A stretch of 33,122 bases of DNA from Candidatus Accumulibacter regalis (GTDB lineage Bacteria > Pseudomonadota > Gammaproteobacteria > Burkholderiales > Rhodocyclaceae). Within the stretch, counting starts at the first letter, position 1. Each line of letters starts with the position of its first letter. The DNA lies in the NCBI GenBank assembly GCA_000585075.1, contig JEMY01000035.1:1-33122 (forward strand). The letters are read 5' to 3'. The notes under the pieces were generated by a model. It made no database searches, had not been told where the DNA came from, and saw only the letters and a program-made list of their open reading frames with translations. The position numbers and the translations under genes were made by a program. Shown here piece after piece: positions 8,291-15,363 of this stretch.

Positions 8291-8896
8291 ATGCGCAAGT
8301 TCCTGCTTTCCCTGGCCCTCGCAGCCGCACCAAGCCTGTCGAGCGCCATCGAGGAACCCTCCTACGAAGTCGAGCGAAGGATCGGTGAAATCGAGGTCCG
8401 GCGCTACGCGCCCTACGTTGTAGCGGAGGTGATTATCAATGCCCCGGCCGAGGAGGCAGGCAGTGAAGCGTTCCCGATCCTTGCCGGCTACATCTTCGGC
8501 AAGAACAAGGGCTCGACGAAGTTCGCCATGACCGCGCCGGTAACCCAGGCGCCCGCGCCGATGCGGCTCGAAATGACCGCGCCGGTGACCCAGGCCGCCG
8601 CTCCGGGGGGCTATCGCGTGCAGTTCGTGTTGCCCAGCGAGGTGACGCTCGACCTGGCGCCCGAACCGGACGACGCGCGGGTGCAACTGCGCGAAGTGCC
8701 AGCAAGCACCGTCGCGGTGATCCGCTACTCTGGGTTCTGGACCCGGGCCAATTACGATGAGCACCTCGCCGAACTCGAAACCGCCTTGCGTACGGCCGAC
8801 GTGAGCTGGTTTGGAGAGCCGGTCCTGGCGCGCTACAACCCTCCTTTCATGCCGTGGTTCCTGCGCCGCAACGAGATCTGGTTGAAGCTCCGGTGA
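8291..8896 (+). CDS. SOUL-family heme-binding protein, exported
   Basis: A 201-aa protein. Residues 1-19 form a signal peptide (MRKFLLSLALAAA, cleavage probably after SSA), followed by a SOUL/HBP domain that starts YEVERRIGEIEVRRYAPYVV. The family hallmark MTAPVTQ occurs twice, 15 residues apart, and the C-terminus has ARYNPPFMPWFLRRNEIW, the typical SOUL end. Family members bind heme or porphyrins non-covalently; here this would happen in the periplasm. The gene starts 92 bp after the ATPase stop and has no promoter of its own that I can see, so it may be co-transcribed. Porphyrins are photosensitisers, which fits the proposed link to the photolyase block. That functional link is inferred. 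Confidence 0.9.
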   Translation: MRKFLLSLALAAAPSLSSAIEEPSYEVERRIGEIEVRRYAPYVVAEVIINAPAEEAGSEAFPILAGYIFGKNKGSTKFAMTAPVTQAPAPMRLEMTAPVTQAAAPGGYRVQFVLPSEVTLDLAPEPDDARVQLREVPASTVAVIRYSGFWTRANYDEHLAELETALRTADVSWFGEPVLARYNPPFMPWFLRRNEIWLKLR

Positions 8897-9074
8897 GGTT
8901 TGTCGCAACGGCCTGGAGGCCTTCATGACCATTTGACGCCATGTCTGCCAGCCAGCCGCCGCCGGTTGCGCCGTGGCGCGCGCCGCCGTCACGCACGCCG
9001 GAACTTCGTTCTGGCCATGGGGATCCCTGGCGTGCTCAGAAGGAATTTTTAACCGTTCCAACAAGGAGAGAAAA

Positions 9075-9545
9075 ATGCGGAAATATCCCATCGATAGCCC
9101 GGAAGCCATGGCACGGATCGTCGCCCTGGCCCTGCTCGCTGACGGCGCGCTCGACCACAGCGAAGTCGAGGCACTCGAAAAGCATGAACTTCGCGGGGAT
9201 CCGGGCATCCCCCCCGAGACGCTTGAGCGAGTCATCCATGAATTCTGTAATGACCTGATGCAAACGGCCCGCGCGCCAAATATCGGACAGATCGAGCTCG
9301 ATCTGCAATTGGTCGATCACCTGCTGGATGACATTCAGTCGCCTGAGCTGCAGAAAAAGGCCTTGACCGCGATCGTCGACATTGTCAACGCGGACGCCAC
9401 CCTCAACTCGGGAGAAGCCATTCTGATATCGCAGGCCATGAGTCGCTGGGGGCTGGAACTGCAACGGGTGACACAGGTCGAGGTGCGTGAGGCGAAGCAC
9501 TTGTCGCCGATCGTTCCAGGGCAGGTTCAGGTCGCGGAAGCCTGA
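9075..9545 (+). CDS. TerB-like (tellurite resistance B family) protein
   Basis: A 156-aa acidic, all-helical protein with no signal peptide. Two internal units typical of TerB-like domains are visible: LLADGALDHSEVEALEKHE near residue 20, and IVNADATLNSGEAILISQA near residue 105. Both have acidic residues that bind divalent metal in family structures. The start is ATG with AAGGAG at 9063-9068, well placed. The gene follows the SOUL gene by 178 bp. TerB domains occur in metal, oxidative and phage stress proteins, and the name 'tellurite resistance' does not prove that function. No other ter genes are present in the window, so this is a solitary TerB-domain protein. Confidence 0.8.
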   Translation: MRKYPIDSPEAMARIVALALLADGALDHSEVEALEKHELRGDPGIPPETLERVIHEFCNDLMQTARAPNIGQIELDLQLVDHLLDDIQSPELQKKALTAIVDIVNADATLNSGEAILISQAMSRWGLELQRVTQVEVREAKHLSPIVPGQVQVAEA

Positions 9546-9591
9546 TTGACTGAACAGCAAGATGGGCAAGAAAGACGCCCGCCACCGTTTC

Positions 9592-9629
9592 GATCAAGCG
9601 CTCCGTGGCAGGACGGCGGAGTGCTGATC
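9592..9629. terminator. Imperfect stem-loop downstream of the TerB-like gene
   Basis: The arms GATCAAGCGCTCCG (9592-9605) and CGGAGTGCTGATC (9617-9629) pair except for one bulge and one mismatch, around an 11-nt loop. There is no convincing T-run after it, so it is a weak terminator candidate or an mRNA-stabilising hairpin. It lies between the convergent terB-like and psiE genes, where a terminator would be expected. Confidence 0.35.
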
Positions 9630-9747
9630 TCGATGCGCTTTCGACTCCATGAGCTGACCATCGAGCAATGCCTACAGCCTTCATCCAGTGGTTCGGCACC
9701 GCCAGCGGCAGTCCCTTATCCGTCGCGAAGCTCTTGACCCGGCTCTC

Positions 9748-10215
9748 TCACTTCTTGGGCTGCGAAGAGACCAGCCAGTAGGTAACACCCAGCGCCAGCA
9801 GGATAGCTGCCATGCCGTAGAGATATTCGGCTTGCAGGGTGCTCAGGTCGAGCACGATCACCTTACGGGCGATGGCCATCAGTGCGGTCGCTACGACAAG
9901 TTGCACGTGGATGACATCGTCGCGCAGATAGAGGGTGATATTGACCAGGATTTCGATGGCGATCAGCACTGCCAGAAAGGCCGCGAAGACGACAAAAATA
10001 TCGTTGAGGTCAAGAAGCAGTACGGGCGGTTTTGACAACGCGTTGTAGAGAACCAGCACCACATCGGCAACGCACCACAGGATGACCAACGTCATCAGGA
10101 CGGCCAGCAGGCGAATGGCTTGACGGATGACTCGATGCAATCCGCGTACCAATGGATCGTCGTGTTTCTCCGAAAGATGATCGTCGTGAAGCGCCGACCC
10201 GTTTTCCTCTGACAT
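9748..10215 (-). CDS. psiE: PsiE-family membrane protein (phosphate-starvation-inducible)
   Basis: A 155-aa inner-membrane protein with four hydrophobic segments: LLAVLMTLVILWCVADVVLV, FVVFAAFLAVLIAIEILVNI, VVATALMAIARKVIVL and YLYGMAAILLALGVTYWL. The pattern LNDIFVVFAAFLAVLIAIEI and ARKVI are typical of PsiE, which E. coli induces under phosphate starvation; its molecular role is not known. The start chosen is the ATG at 10215 (MSEENGS), because AGAGG lies eight bases upstream. An in-frame ATG 6 bp earlier is too close to that site, and a more distant one (10281) has no ribosome site. It is convergent with the TerB-like gene, and no Pho box was identified. Confidence 0.85.
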   Translation of the reverse strand: MSEENGSALHDDHLSEKHDDPLVRGLHRVIRQAIRLLAVLMTLVILWCVADVVLVLYNALSKPPVLLLDLNDIFVVFAAFLAVLIAIEILVNITLYLRDDVIHVQLVVATALMAIARKVIVLDLSTLQAEYLYGMAAILLALGVTYWLVSSQPKK

Positions 10216-10613
10216 ATTCATGGCCTCTTGACCGTTGGTTGAGCGCTGACCTGAGAATGGGTGCTCCAAAGTCACATCCACAAGTATCCTTAACCGCCAT
10301 AGCCGAAGTCAATCAAGAAGTTCTCGTTGCCGCCCCTGGAGACGATCAGCAGCCAATCCTGAAGCAGGTCACGCACCAAGCGGTGCCTCGTGGTATCCGA
10401 TACTGGCCTCCCAGCGAACACGCGTCGTTGCCTCTCCGCCACCTCGTATTGAAAGGCGCAATACGGCGTATTGGAGCTGCAGCGAGCCGCTGCCGCGTTC
10501 GACGCCGCCATGTCACTGCTGAAACGCCGTCCCCATTGCAGGGGTTTGGGGGGAAACAATGGAGCAGCGAAGCGAGTTAAAGGCCGAGCAGATGCGTCGA
10601 ATGGAGGTCATGC
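10216..10613. other. Intergenic between psiE and the histidine phosphatase gene
   Basis: No recognisable gene. A minus-strand open frame at 10290-10559 (up to 89 codons, Cys- and Arg-rich) has no family I know and no clear ribosome site; it could be a remnant. A short CCCC...GGGG hairpin near 10540 was noted. Confidence 0.35.
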
Positions 10614-11195
10614 TCATGAACCTTCTCGTGCTTCGACGGGAATGACACCAAGCCATACCGGCATCGGGGTTCCATTGACCTGAAAAACACTGCCGCCACC
10701 GGCAGGCGGCGTTGCCTCGGTGAAGGCGTTCACCACCACTTGATGGGTGACCAGGATCACCGGCCGGCCATCAACGGGCAAGCTGGCGAGAAACGATCGC
10801 AAGGCGTCGAGAGTTCTTTCCCGATCGTCCGGCCGCCCGAAGAAGGAATTCAGCGCCGGCAAGGACTCTACCGGGCCAAGGTCCAGTAGGCGGGCCGTTT
10901 CGAGCGCACGGCACCACTGGCTGGAAAAGACTCGTCCATTGGTCAGGCCGACCGCACGCAGACGGGTGCCCAACTGTCGTGCCTGAGCCCGGCCGCTGGC
11001 GTCAAGATTCCGCTGCGTGGAACAATCGCCGATGACGAAATTCGGCGGGTCGCCGAACCCCGGCGCGCGGGCATGCCGCAGCATCAGCACACGGCCCGGT
11101 TTTGCGAGTTCGCCGAGCGACAAAGCCGGATCATCGGCCCACGCCGGAAACGACCATGACATGACTACCAGTACAAGGATGAGCCGCTTGCGCAT
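10614..11195 (-). CDS. Exported histidine phosphatase family protein
   Basis: A 193-aa protein. Residues 1-21 form a signal peptide (MRKRLILVLVVMSW...PAWA). The phosphatase core follows: RVLMLRHARAPG holds the catalytic RHA motif (RHG in most relatives), VFSSQWCRALETA is the second conserved Arg motif, and VTHQVVVNAF carries the second catalytic His. Branch-2-like periplasmic members hydrolyse phosphate esters; the substrate here is unknown. The start is ATG at 11195 with AAGGAG just upstream, in preference to a longer form. It is the last gene of the six-gene minus-strand operon and begins 13 bp after the CIA30 gene ends. Its place beside photolyase genes is unexplained. Confidence 0.85.
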   Translation of the reverse strand: MRKRLILVLVVMSWSFPAWADDPALSLGELAKPGRVLMLRHARAPGFGDPPNFVIGDCSTQRNLDASGRAQARQLGTRLRAVGLTNGRVFSSQWCRALETARLLDLGPVESLPALNSFFGRPDDRERTLDALRSFLASLPVDGRPVILVTHQVVVNAFTEATPPAGGGSVFQVNGTPMPVWLGVIPVEAREGS

Positions 11196-11208
11196 TCTTC
11201 TCCTTCCT

Positions 11209-11709
11209 TCAGCCGACAAGTTCGATCGCGCGCAGATCGAGCTTGAACGGACCCACTTGTCGATCGGCGATCAGAAGGCCCACTTGTCTTGCCGATGAGA
11301 CGGCCAGCGGTGGCAGGTGGTCGAGGACGCGCCCTCGCCAGGTCGGGATAAAATCGGCGACGGCCAGTTCTATCCTGGTCCACTCCCCAGCCGGTGGCTG
11401 AAAAGCCGCCTGGTAACTGACACCGTCGAGCTCGGCGCCAGTCCGAATGCTGAACTTGTAGCGCTTGCCGTCGCCGCGCACGGTGAGCAAACAGGCTGAA
11501 CCGCCCACGCTAGCGGACGCTATCACCGGTGAGCGAACGGACGCAAAGCCGCCGTTGTTGGTGAGGGAAAGCGATCCCGAGAAGGCGGCATGCCCTTCCG
11601 TATGAAAAGCCATCCGGCTGCCCGAGACCCCCCCCATAACGCGATCGTCGATGGCGTACCAGCCGGCGACGGCCTCGGGGGTGTCGAATCGGCAAATCGG
11701 AGTCGTCAT
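11209..11709 (-). CDS. CIA30-family (complex I intermediate-associated protein 30) protein
   Basis: A 166-aa soluble protein matching the CIA30/NDUFAF1-like beta-sandwich. It has an N-terminal AIDDRVMGGVSGSRM motif, characteristic of the bacterial family, then SLTNNGGFASVRS and a C-terminal RQVGLLIADRQVGPFKLDLRAI, split here: RQVGLLIADRQ, then VGPFKLDLRAI. In eukaryotes the family helps assemble respiratory complex I. The bacterial members are uncharacterised and resemble carbohydrate-binding folds. It sits fifth in the minus-strand operon, after the ABC1 kinase (118-bp gap) and before the phosphatase. No signal peptide is visible, so it is probably cytoplasmic. Confidence 0.87.
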   Translation of the reverse strand: MTTPICRFDTPEAVAGWYAIDDRVMGGVSGSRMAFHTEGHAAFSGSLSLTNNGGFASVRSPVIASASVGGSACLLTVRGDGKRYKFSIRTGAELDGVSYQAAFQPPAGEWTRIELAVADFIPTWRGRVLDHLPPLAVSSARQVGLLIADRQVGPFKLDLRAIELVG

Positions 11710-11827
11710 GCCTGCTGCCCTGGTCTATCGAAAGCAGGTAGCCATCCGCCCCTGCCAACCCCGGCCCGGAACGACGCACGGCGACGATTGGGCGGCAGGC
11801 CCGGCCATTCAGCATCTCGCTTCCGGC

Positions 11828-13177
11828 TCATGACGGCGCCTGCCTCGACGCGTAAGGCTGGAACAGGGCGCCGATGTCCACCCGCGCCTTGAGCTTTGCC
11901 GCCAGTAGATAAAGACCGCCTGCCTTGCGGTGCAAGAACAGGGCATCCGCCGGTGGCGTATGCCAAGAATCCCTTTCGCTGCTCAATGCCAGGCCGGCGT
12001 CGCGGATTCGCGCTGGCAGATCCGAATTCCCGAAATCGTAGGCGCCGGCGTAGCGCAAGGGTTCGCAGGCGTGCAGAAATACGTCAAGGACGAGTTGCCG
12101 CTGCCTCTCCCCGATGTCAGCCCGAAAGTAGCCGATAGCGCTGGCGGCCATGCTCATTTCCTGCCGGTCTCCGACGATGGCACTCGCCATCAGCCGGCGA
12201 TAGGCCTCGACGACAACTGCCGGGTAGGGGCGGGTGGCGCCAAAGTCGAGCAGAATTAGTTTGCGGCTGGCTTTGTCGTAGCGGTAGTTGGCGAGATTGG
12301 GGTCGGTCTGGACCAATCGGAATTCGAAGATCTCCCGAAAAAGCAGCCGGAACAGCAGTCCTGCCACGCGGTCCCGCTCGGCTTGCGGGGCATGCAGCAA
12401 GGATTCGACCGGCACGCCTCCCATGCAGGACATCGCCAGGACGCTCTCCGTCGTCAGGTCGGCGTGCACCCCGGGCAGAATGAACTCGGGCGCGTCGGCA
12501 AGAAGTCCGGCGTAGCGGCTGAGCCAGGCGCCCTCACCGAGATAATCCGCTTCGGCGTGCAACTGACGTTTCGATTCCCGCAGCAGCGGTCCGACATCCA
12601 GTCCTCTGGGCAGCAGTCCAGAGACACGCAGCAGGGTGGCGACATTATCGACGTCGCTGTCGATACTCTGGCGGACACCCGGGTACTGGACCTTTATGGC
12701 CAGGCGCCGCCCGTCCCTCGTCTGCGCCAGATGGACCTGGCCCACCGACGCTGCCGCCTTCGGCGTGAAGGAGAACTGCCGGAAATGACGGTCCCAACCA
12801 TGCCCCCAGTTGGCGTCGAGCACATTGACCAATTGGCTCATTGGCATGGCTTTGGCGTCGGCGCGCAAGCGTGCCAGGATAACGCCAAACTCCGGAGGCA
12901 ACAGATCGCCTGCATCCATGGACAACAGTTGCCCGAACTTCATCGCTGCCCCGCGTAATCGGGCAAGCTGATCGGCAACCCGGTACGCGTTCTCAGGCGT
13001 CAGCAGCAAGTCGGCAATTCGCGGACGCTTGCCTTGGGCCAACTGTCGTGTGCCTTGTGCCAGCATACTGCCGGCAACACCGCTGGCGAGAACACCCAGC
13101 CGGGCAAGCCTGGACCACCGTCCGCCGGGAACGGCCGCGGTGCTTGCGTCGCGTTTGCTGCTCTCATCGTCGAGCAT
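11828..13177 (-). CDS. ABC1/COQ8 (UbiB-like) atypical kinase
   Basis: A 449-aa protein of the ABC1/ADCK family. The KxGQ motif is MKFGQ (79-83). The Ala-rich loop AAASVGQVHLA (141-151) replaces the glycine loop, and the ATP lysine is in LAIKVQYPG (K162). EADY (209-212), TDPNLANY (291-298) and LDFG (310-313) complete the active site. The QTDPN...N form is the COQ8/ADCK3 type rather than the H.DxHPGN form of many UbiB proteins. COQ8 supports ubiquinone biosynthesis or lipid homeostasis by ATP hydrolysis. Unlike E. coli UbiB, no clear C-terminal transmembrane hairpin is seen. The start at 13177 is chosen because the upstream extension of the frame overlaps the next gene. No ubi genes lie nearby; it belongs to the photolyase-linked operon. 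Confidence 0.88.
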   Translation of the reverse strand: MLDDESSKRDASTAAVPGGRWSRLARLGVLASGVAGSMLAQGTRQLAQGKRPRIADLLLTPENAYRVADQLARLRGAAMKFGQLLSMDAGDLLPPEFGVILARLRADAKAMPMSQLVNVLDANWGHGWDRHFRQFSFTPKAAASVGQVHLAQTRDGRRLAIKVQYPGVRQSIDSDVDNVATLLRVSGLLPRGLDVGPLLRESKRQLHAEADYLGEGAWLSRYAGLLADAPEFILPGVHADLTTESVLAMSCMGGVPVESLLHAPQAERDRVAGLLFRLLFREIFEFRLVQTDPNLANYRYDKASRKLILLDFGATRPYPAVVVEAYRRLMASAIVGDRQEMSMAASAIGYFRADIGERQRQLVLDVFLHACEPLRYAGAYDFGNSDLPARIRDAGLALSSERDSWHTPPADALFLHRKAGGLYLLAAKLKARVDIGALFQPYASRQAPS

Positions 13178-13233
13178 GCGGCCTCGCTTTTCGTCTGATC
13201 CGACAGTAGCCCGGAACACTTGGCGACGATTCT

Positions 13234-13593
13234 TCAATACGAAGCCGGCTGCCGGCAATCGGGAGAATCCGGGACTTCCGAATCCTCGAGCGGATAGGCG
13301 TCGGCCACGTAAGCGGGACCTTTCATCACCATGACGATGAACGCAGCAATCGCCACCGTCAGCACCACCGTCCAGTGCAGGACGGCGATACTGAGCGCAA
13401 GAATGTCGACCATCTGGAGGTGAGTCGAGGCGTCCACTGCATCCCCTCCGCCGAGAAAAATTCTCGCCGCCAGCGACGGCAGGGCCAGAAGCAGCGTGCC
13501 GAAAACGAGCACACGGGGTAACAGACGGAGCACGTCGCGCTCGCGACCAGCCGGCGTCTGCACGAATTCCGGAAGTCTGTTGAAGGCGTTCAT
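13234..13593 (-). CDS. Small membrane protein, family not recognised
   Basis: A 119-aa protein with two strong hydrophobic segments: LLPRVLVFGTLLLALPSLAA (~24-43) and LALSIAVLHWTVVLTVAIAA (~65-84), continuing into FIVMVM. It ends in an acidic tail (PLEDSEVPDSPD). The start codon is preceded by AAGGAG, a good ribosome site. It lies between the DUF3429 gene and the ABC1 kinase gene in the minus-strand operon (32-bp and 56-bp gaps). No catalytic motif is visible. Membrane location is supported by composition; function is unknown. It is a candidate partner for the ABC1 kinase or DUF3429 protein. Confidence 0.78.
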   Translation of the reverse strand: MNAFNRLPEFVQTPAGRERDVLRLLPRVLVFGTLLLALPSLAARIFLGGGDAVDASTHLQMVDILALSIAVLHWTVVLTVAIAAFIVMVMKGPAYVADAYPLEDSEVPDSPDCRQPASY

Positions 13594-13625
13594 TGGGGCT
13601 CCTTTGCTCGACGGGTTTTGGACGA

Positions 13626-14093
13626 TTACCAGGTTTCAGCGAAAGCACCTGCTGTCAGGCAAACACAGGCCACCGTAGTCAGCCGGAAGCGCAGCGGCAG
13701 GTACCAGGCCGGCAGATGGCTGGCGGCGATCAGAAATCTATCCTGCCAGTAGTGGGCAAGAAACCCGGTCACCAAAAGGACACTCGCCAGCATCGGCGAG
13801 AACAGAAATGCCGACCAGGCGATAAGTGCGGGGACGACACTCCAGACGAAGCACCACGTCCGCTGACTTGCGCTCAGATCCGTCAAAGTCATGGCGAACC
13901 CCCAATGCAGGGCGCCGACGAAGGTCAGGATCACCGCACCGTAGGCAAACAGCGCATCGCTCCAGAGCTTAGCGTGGTGCGGGTCGACGAGGCTGGCGGG
14001 GGCGAGGACGAGAAACGGCAGCAGTCCTCCGTAACCGAGCCAGGCAACGCTGCGCGGAATGCGTGCAACGGGAGTGGGCAGAGAGTGGTCCAT
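13626..14093 (-). CDS. DUF3429 integral membrane protein
   Basis: A 155-aa protein with about five hydrophobic segments. The first is VAWLGYGGLLPFLVLAPASL, and a central YGAVILTFVGALHWGFAM carries the conserved F.GA.HWG signature of DUF3429. A WCFVWSVVPALIAWSAFLF segment and LVTGFLAHYWQDR follow, also typical. DUF3429 proteins are often found near photolyase and other light-stress genes in proteobacteria; their role is unknown. It is second in the minus-strand operon, 6 bp after the SDR stop, so tight co-translation is likely. Confidence 0.86.
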   Translation of the reverse strand: MDHSLPTPVARIPRSVAWLGYGGLLPFLVLAPASLVDPHHAKLWSDALFAYGAVILTFVGALHWGFAMTLTDLSASQRTWCFVWSVVPALIAWSAFLFSPMLASVLLVTGFLAHYWQDRFLIAASHLPAWYLPLRFRLTTVACVCLTAGAFAETW

Positions 14094-14099
14094 CGCGCC

Positions 14100-14840
14100 C
14101 TACCTGACCAACGGTCGAACGGTGGAAAAGCCGGCGTCCATCGACCACACCTGGCCGGTCACCCGGGCCGCCTTGTCCGAGAGCAGCCAGACCATCAGTT
14201 CGGCCAGTTCGTCGGGTGAGCCAATGCCCGGCAAGGGGTACTGGCGAGCCGCCGCCTCGCGGCCCATCGCGGTGCCGAGAATGGCGGTGGAGGCAGGCGT
14301 GTCCATGATGCCGGGGGCGACGGCGTTGATCCGGATGCCATTGCTCGCGTAGGTCGCCGCGGCGCTGCGTACCAGCCCTTCGACACCGGCTTTCGCTGCC
14401 GCTACTGCTTCGTGATTGGGAGTGCCGATCCGTGCAGCCGCCGACGAGACCAGCACCGCCGATCCCGGGCACTTGGCGTCGCGCAAGGCGCCGACGAAAG
14501 CCGCCAGAGTATGGAAGGCGCTGAACAGATTGGCGCTGAGGCAGGCCGCAAAGTCGGCGTCGGACATGCGATGCAGAGCGCCCAGGCGAATGTTGCCAAC
14601 GCAGTGCGCGAAGGCCGTGGGCAGCAACTGGTGCGCCTTGGCGACCTCAAGAACGTGGCGTGCTCCGGCAACGCTGGAGCAGTCAGCGACCACCTGTACG
14701 TGGCTGTCCCCGTAGCTGTGGGTCAAGCGCTCACCGTCCCGGCTGGTCAGCAGTAGTTCCCAGCCGGCCTCTGCCAGCCTGGCCGCCACCGCTTGACCCA
14801 GCCCGCCTGCTGCTCCAGTGACCAGGGCTACTTTCTCCAT
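14100..14840 (-). CDS. Short-chain dehydrogenase/reductase lacking the catalytic tyrosine
   Basis: A 246-aa Rossmann-fold protein. The cofactor motif TGAAGGLG is at 8-15, ahead of the usual beta-alpha-beta unit. Asn104 and the serine pair VLVSSAAA (Ser132/133) are in place, and the C-terminus has NAVAPGIMDTP. The usual YxxxK is here V146-AAA-K150, within PNHEAVAAAKAG, so the proton-donor Tyr is replaced by Val. The enzyme may use another mechanism or act as a binding protein. It is the first gene of the minus-strand operon, with GGAG about ten bases before the ATG, and is divergent from the TIGR02450 gene. The 177-bp gap carries four inverted repeats. The substrate is not predictable. Confidence 0.88.
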   Translation of the reverse strand: MEKVALVTGAAGGLGQAVAARLAEAGWELLLTSRDGERLTHSYGDSHVQVVADCSSVAGARHVLEVAKAHQLLPTAFAHCVGNIRLGALHRMSDADFAACLSANLFSAFHTLAAFVGALRDAKCPGSAVLVSSAAARIGTPNHEAVAAAKAGVEGLVRSAAATYASNGIRINAVAPGIMDTPASTAILGTAMGREAAARQYPLPGIGSPDELAELMVWLLSDKAARVTGQVWSMDAGFSTVRPLVR

Positions 14841-14928
14841 GACATCTCTTCTCCGGCTCAGCTGTTCTTAAGGAAGGGACTCCACGGGCGCCAATGAAAT
14901 CATCAGACTTACCGATCTGGAGCATTGT

Positions 14929-14941
14929 TTGTGCTAGACAT
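14929..14941 (-). promoter_or_regulatory. Degenerate operator (TTGTG-CTA-GACAT) on the SDR side
   Basis: This 13-bp site differs from the ATPase operator TTGTC-CTA-GACAA at only two positions. On the minus strand it is preceded by a TAAAGA stretch in the position of the -10 found next to the other two copies. It lies 89 bp upstream of the SDR start codon, which fits a promoter for the minus-strand operon. Similarity is seen; function is inferred. Confidence 0.45.
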
Positions 14942-14951
14942 CTTTAAGGCG

Positions 14952-14972
14952 AATGACCACGTAAAGGTCATT
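14952..14972. promoter_or_regulatory. Inverted repeat AATGACC-N7-GGTCATT in the divergent promoter region
   Basis: A perfect 7-bp inverted repeat with a 7-nt spacer, midway between the two putative operators. It could bind a dimeric regulator shared by both operons. No matching copy was found upstream of the P-type ATPase. Confidence 0.45.
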
Positions 14973-14973
14973 T

Positions 14974-14991
14974 GTGCGTTATACTACGCAC
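14974..14991. promoter_or_regulatory. Inverted repeat GTGCGT-N6-ACGCAC in the divergent promoter region
   Basis: A perfect 6-bp inverted repeat whose loop is TATACT. It overlaps the region where the -35 of the plus-strand promoter would lie: TTGTGC at 14972-14977 is 19 bp from the TATAGT hexamer. A spacer that long is typical of MerR-type activated promoters, but this is only suggestive. Confidence 0.4.
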
Positions 14992-14995
14992 CCAA

Positions 14996-15015
14996 CTATA
15001 GTTTGTCCAGGACAA
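14996..15015 (+). promoter_or_regulatory. Promoter with palindromic operator TTGTC-CAG-GACAA upstream of the photolyase operon
   Basis: TATAGT (14997-15002) abuts the palindrome TTGTC-CAG-GACAA (15003-15015). Over 22 bases from 14995 the sequence matches the ATPase promoter (5335-5356) at 18 positions. The palindrome touches the start codon of the TIGR02450 gene, and its AGGA also serves as the ribosome site. If TATAGT is the -10, the mRNA leader would be only about 5-10 nt. Confidence 0.6.
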
Positions 15016-15017
15016 TG

Positions 15018-15305
15018 ATGAGTAAAGCCGTGAAATCATCTTCCGCACCCGGATCCGAATCACAGGCCTTCGGCTTACCGCCTGCTCGCCGTCTGAACCC
15101 GAAGAAGCTGTTGCTCAGCAAGTGGACGGCGGCCACCCCGCATGACAAGGAGAAACACTTCATCGTTACCGGGGTGATTCAGCCGGAGTCCCCGGCCACT
15201 CGAATCGAGAGCATCGAACTGGAATCGGTGTACTCTCGGCGGTTGTTTTCGCTGCCCTGGCGTGATCTAACCGACGGCCAGCAGTGGCTGCAAGGCTGGC
15301 AATGA
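15018..15305 (+). CDS. TIGR02450 family small protein
   Basis: A 95-aa protein. The diagnostic block RLNPKKLLLSKWTAATPHDK followed by EKHFIVTGVI is characteristic of TIGR02450, a family of small uncharacterised proteins often next to photolyase or flavoprotein genes. Further on it has ESIELESVYSRRLFSLPWRDL and ends in WLQGWQ, again family-typical. ATG codons at 15015 and 15018 are in frame. The second is preferred because AGGA at 15009-15012 is better spaced; an upstream in-frame start at 14925 would place the operator inside the gene. It is the first gene of the plus-strand operon. The function is unknown. Confidence 0.84.
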   Translation: MSKAVKSSSAPGSESQAFGLPPARRLNPKKLLLSKWTAATPHDKEKHFIVTGVIQPESPATRIESIELESVYSRRLFSLPWRDLTDGQQWLQGWQ

Positions 15306-15363
15306 CTTGTGCCGGGAAGAATTCGCGCGCAGGCTCGTCGGATTGATGATTGACAAGGAAGCC

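Noticed and set aside
9075-9545. Reading the TerB-like gene as evidence for a tellurite-resistance operon.
   Set aside because: No terA, terC, terD, terE or terZ gene is present; a lone TerB domain does not show that function.
9748-10281. Longer form of PsiE starting at 10281.
   Set aside because: There is no ribosome site before that ATG, whereas AGAGG is well placed before the ATG at 10215.
13178-13648. N-terminal extension of the ABC1 kinase frame.
   Set aside because: It overlaps the membrane-protein gene at 13234-13593 in another frame, and its translation is Arg-rich and unlike ABC1 proteins; the start at 13177 is natural.
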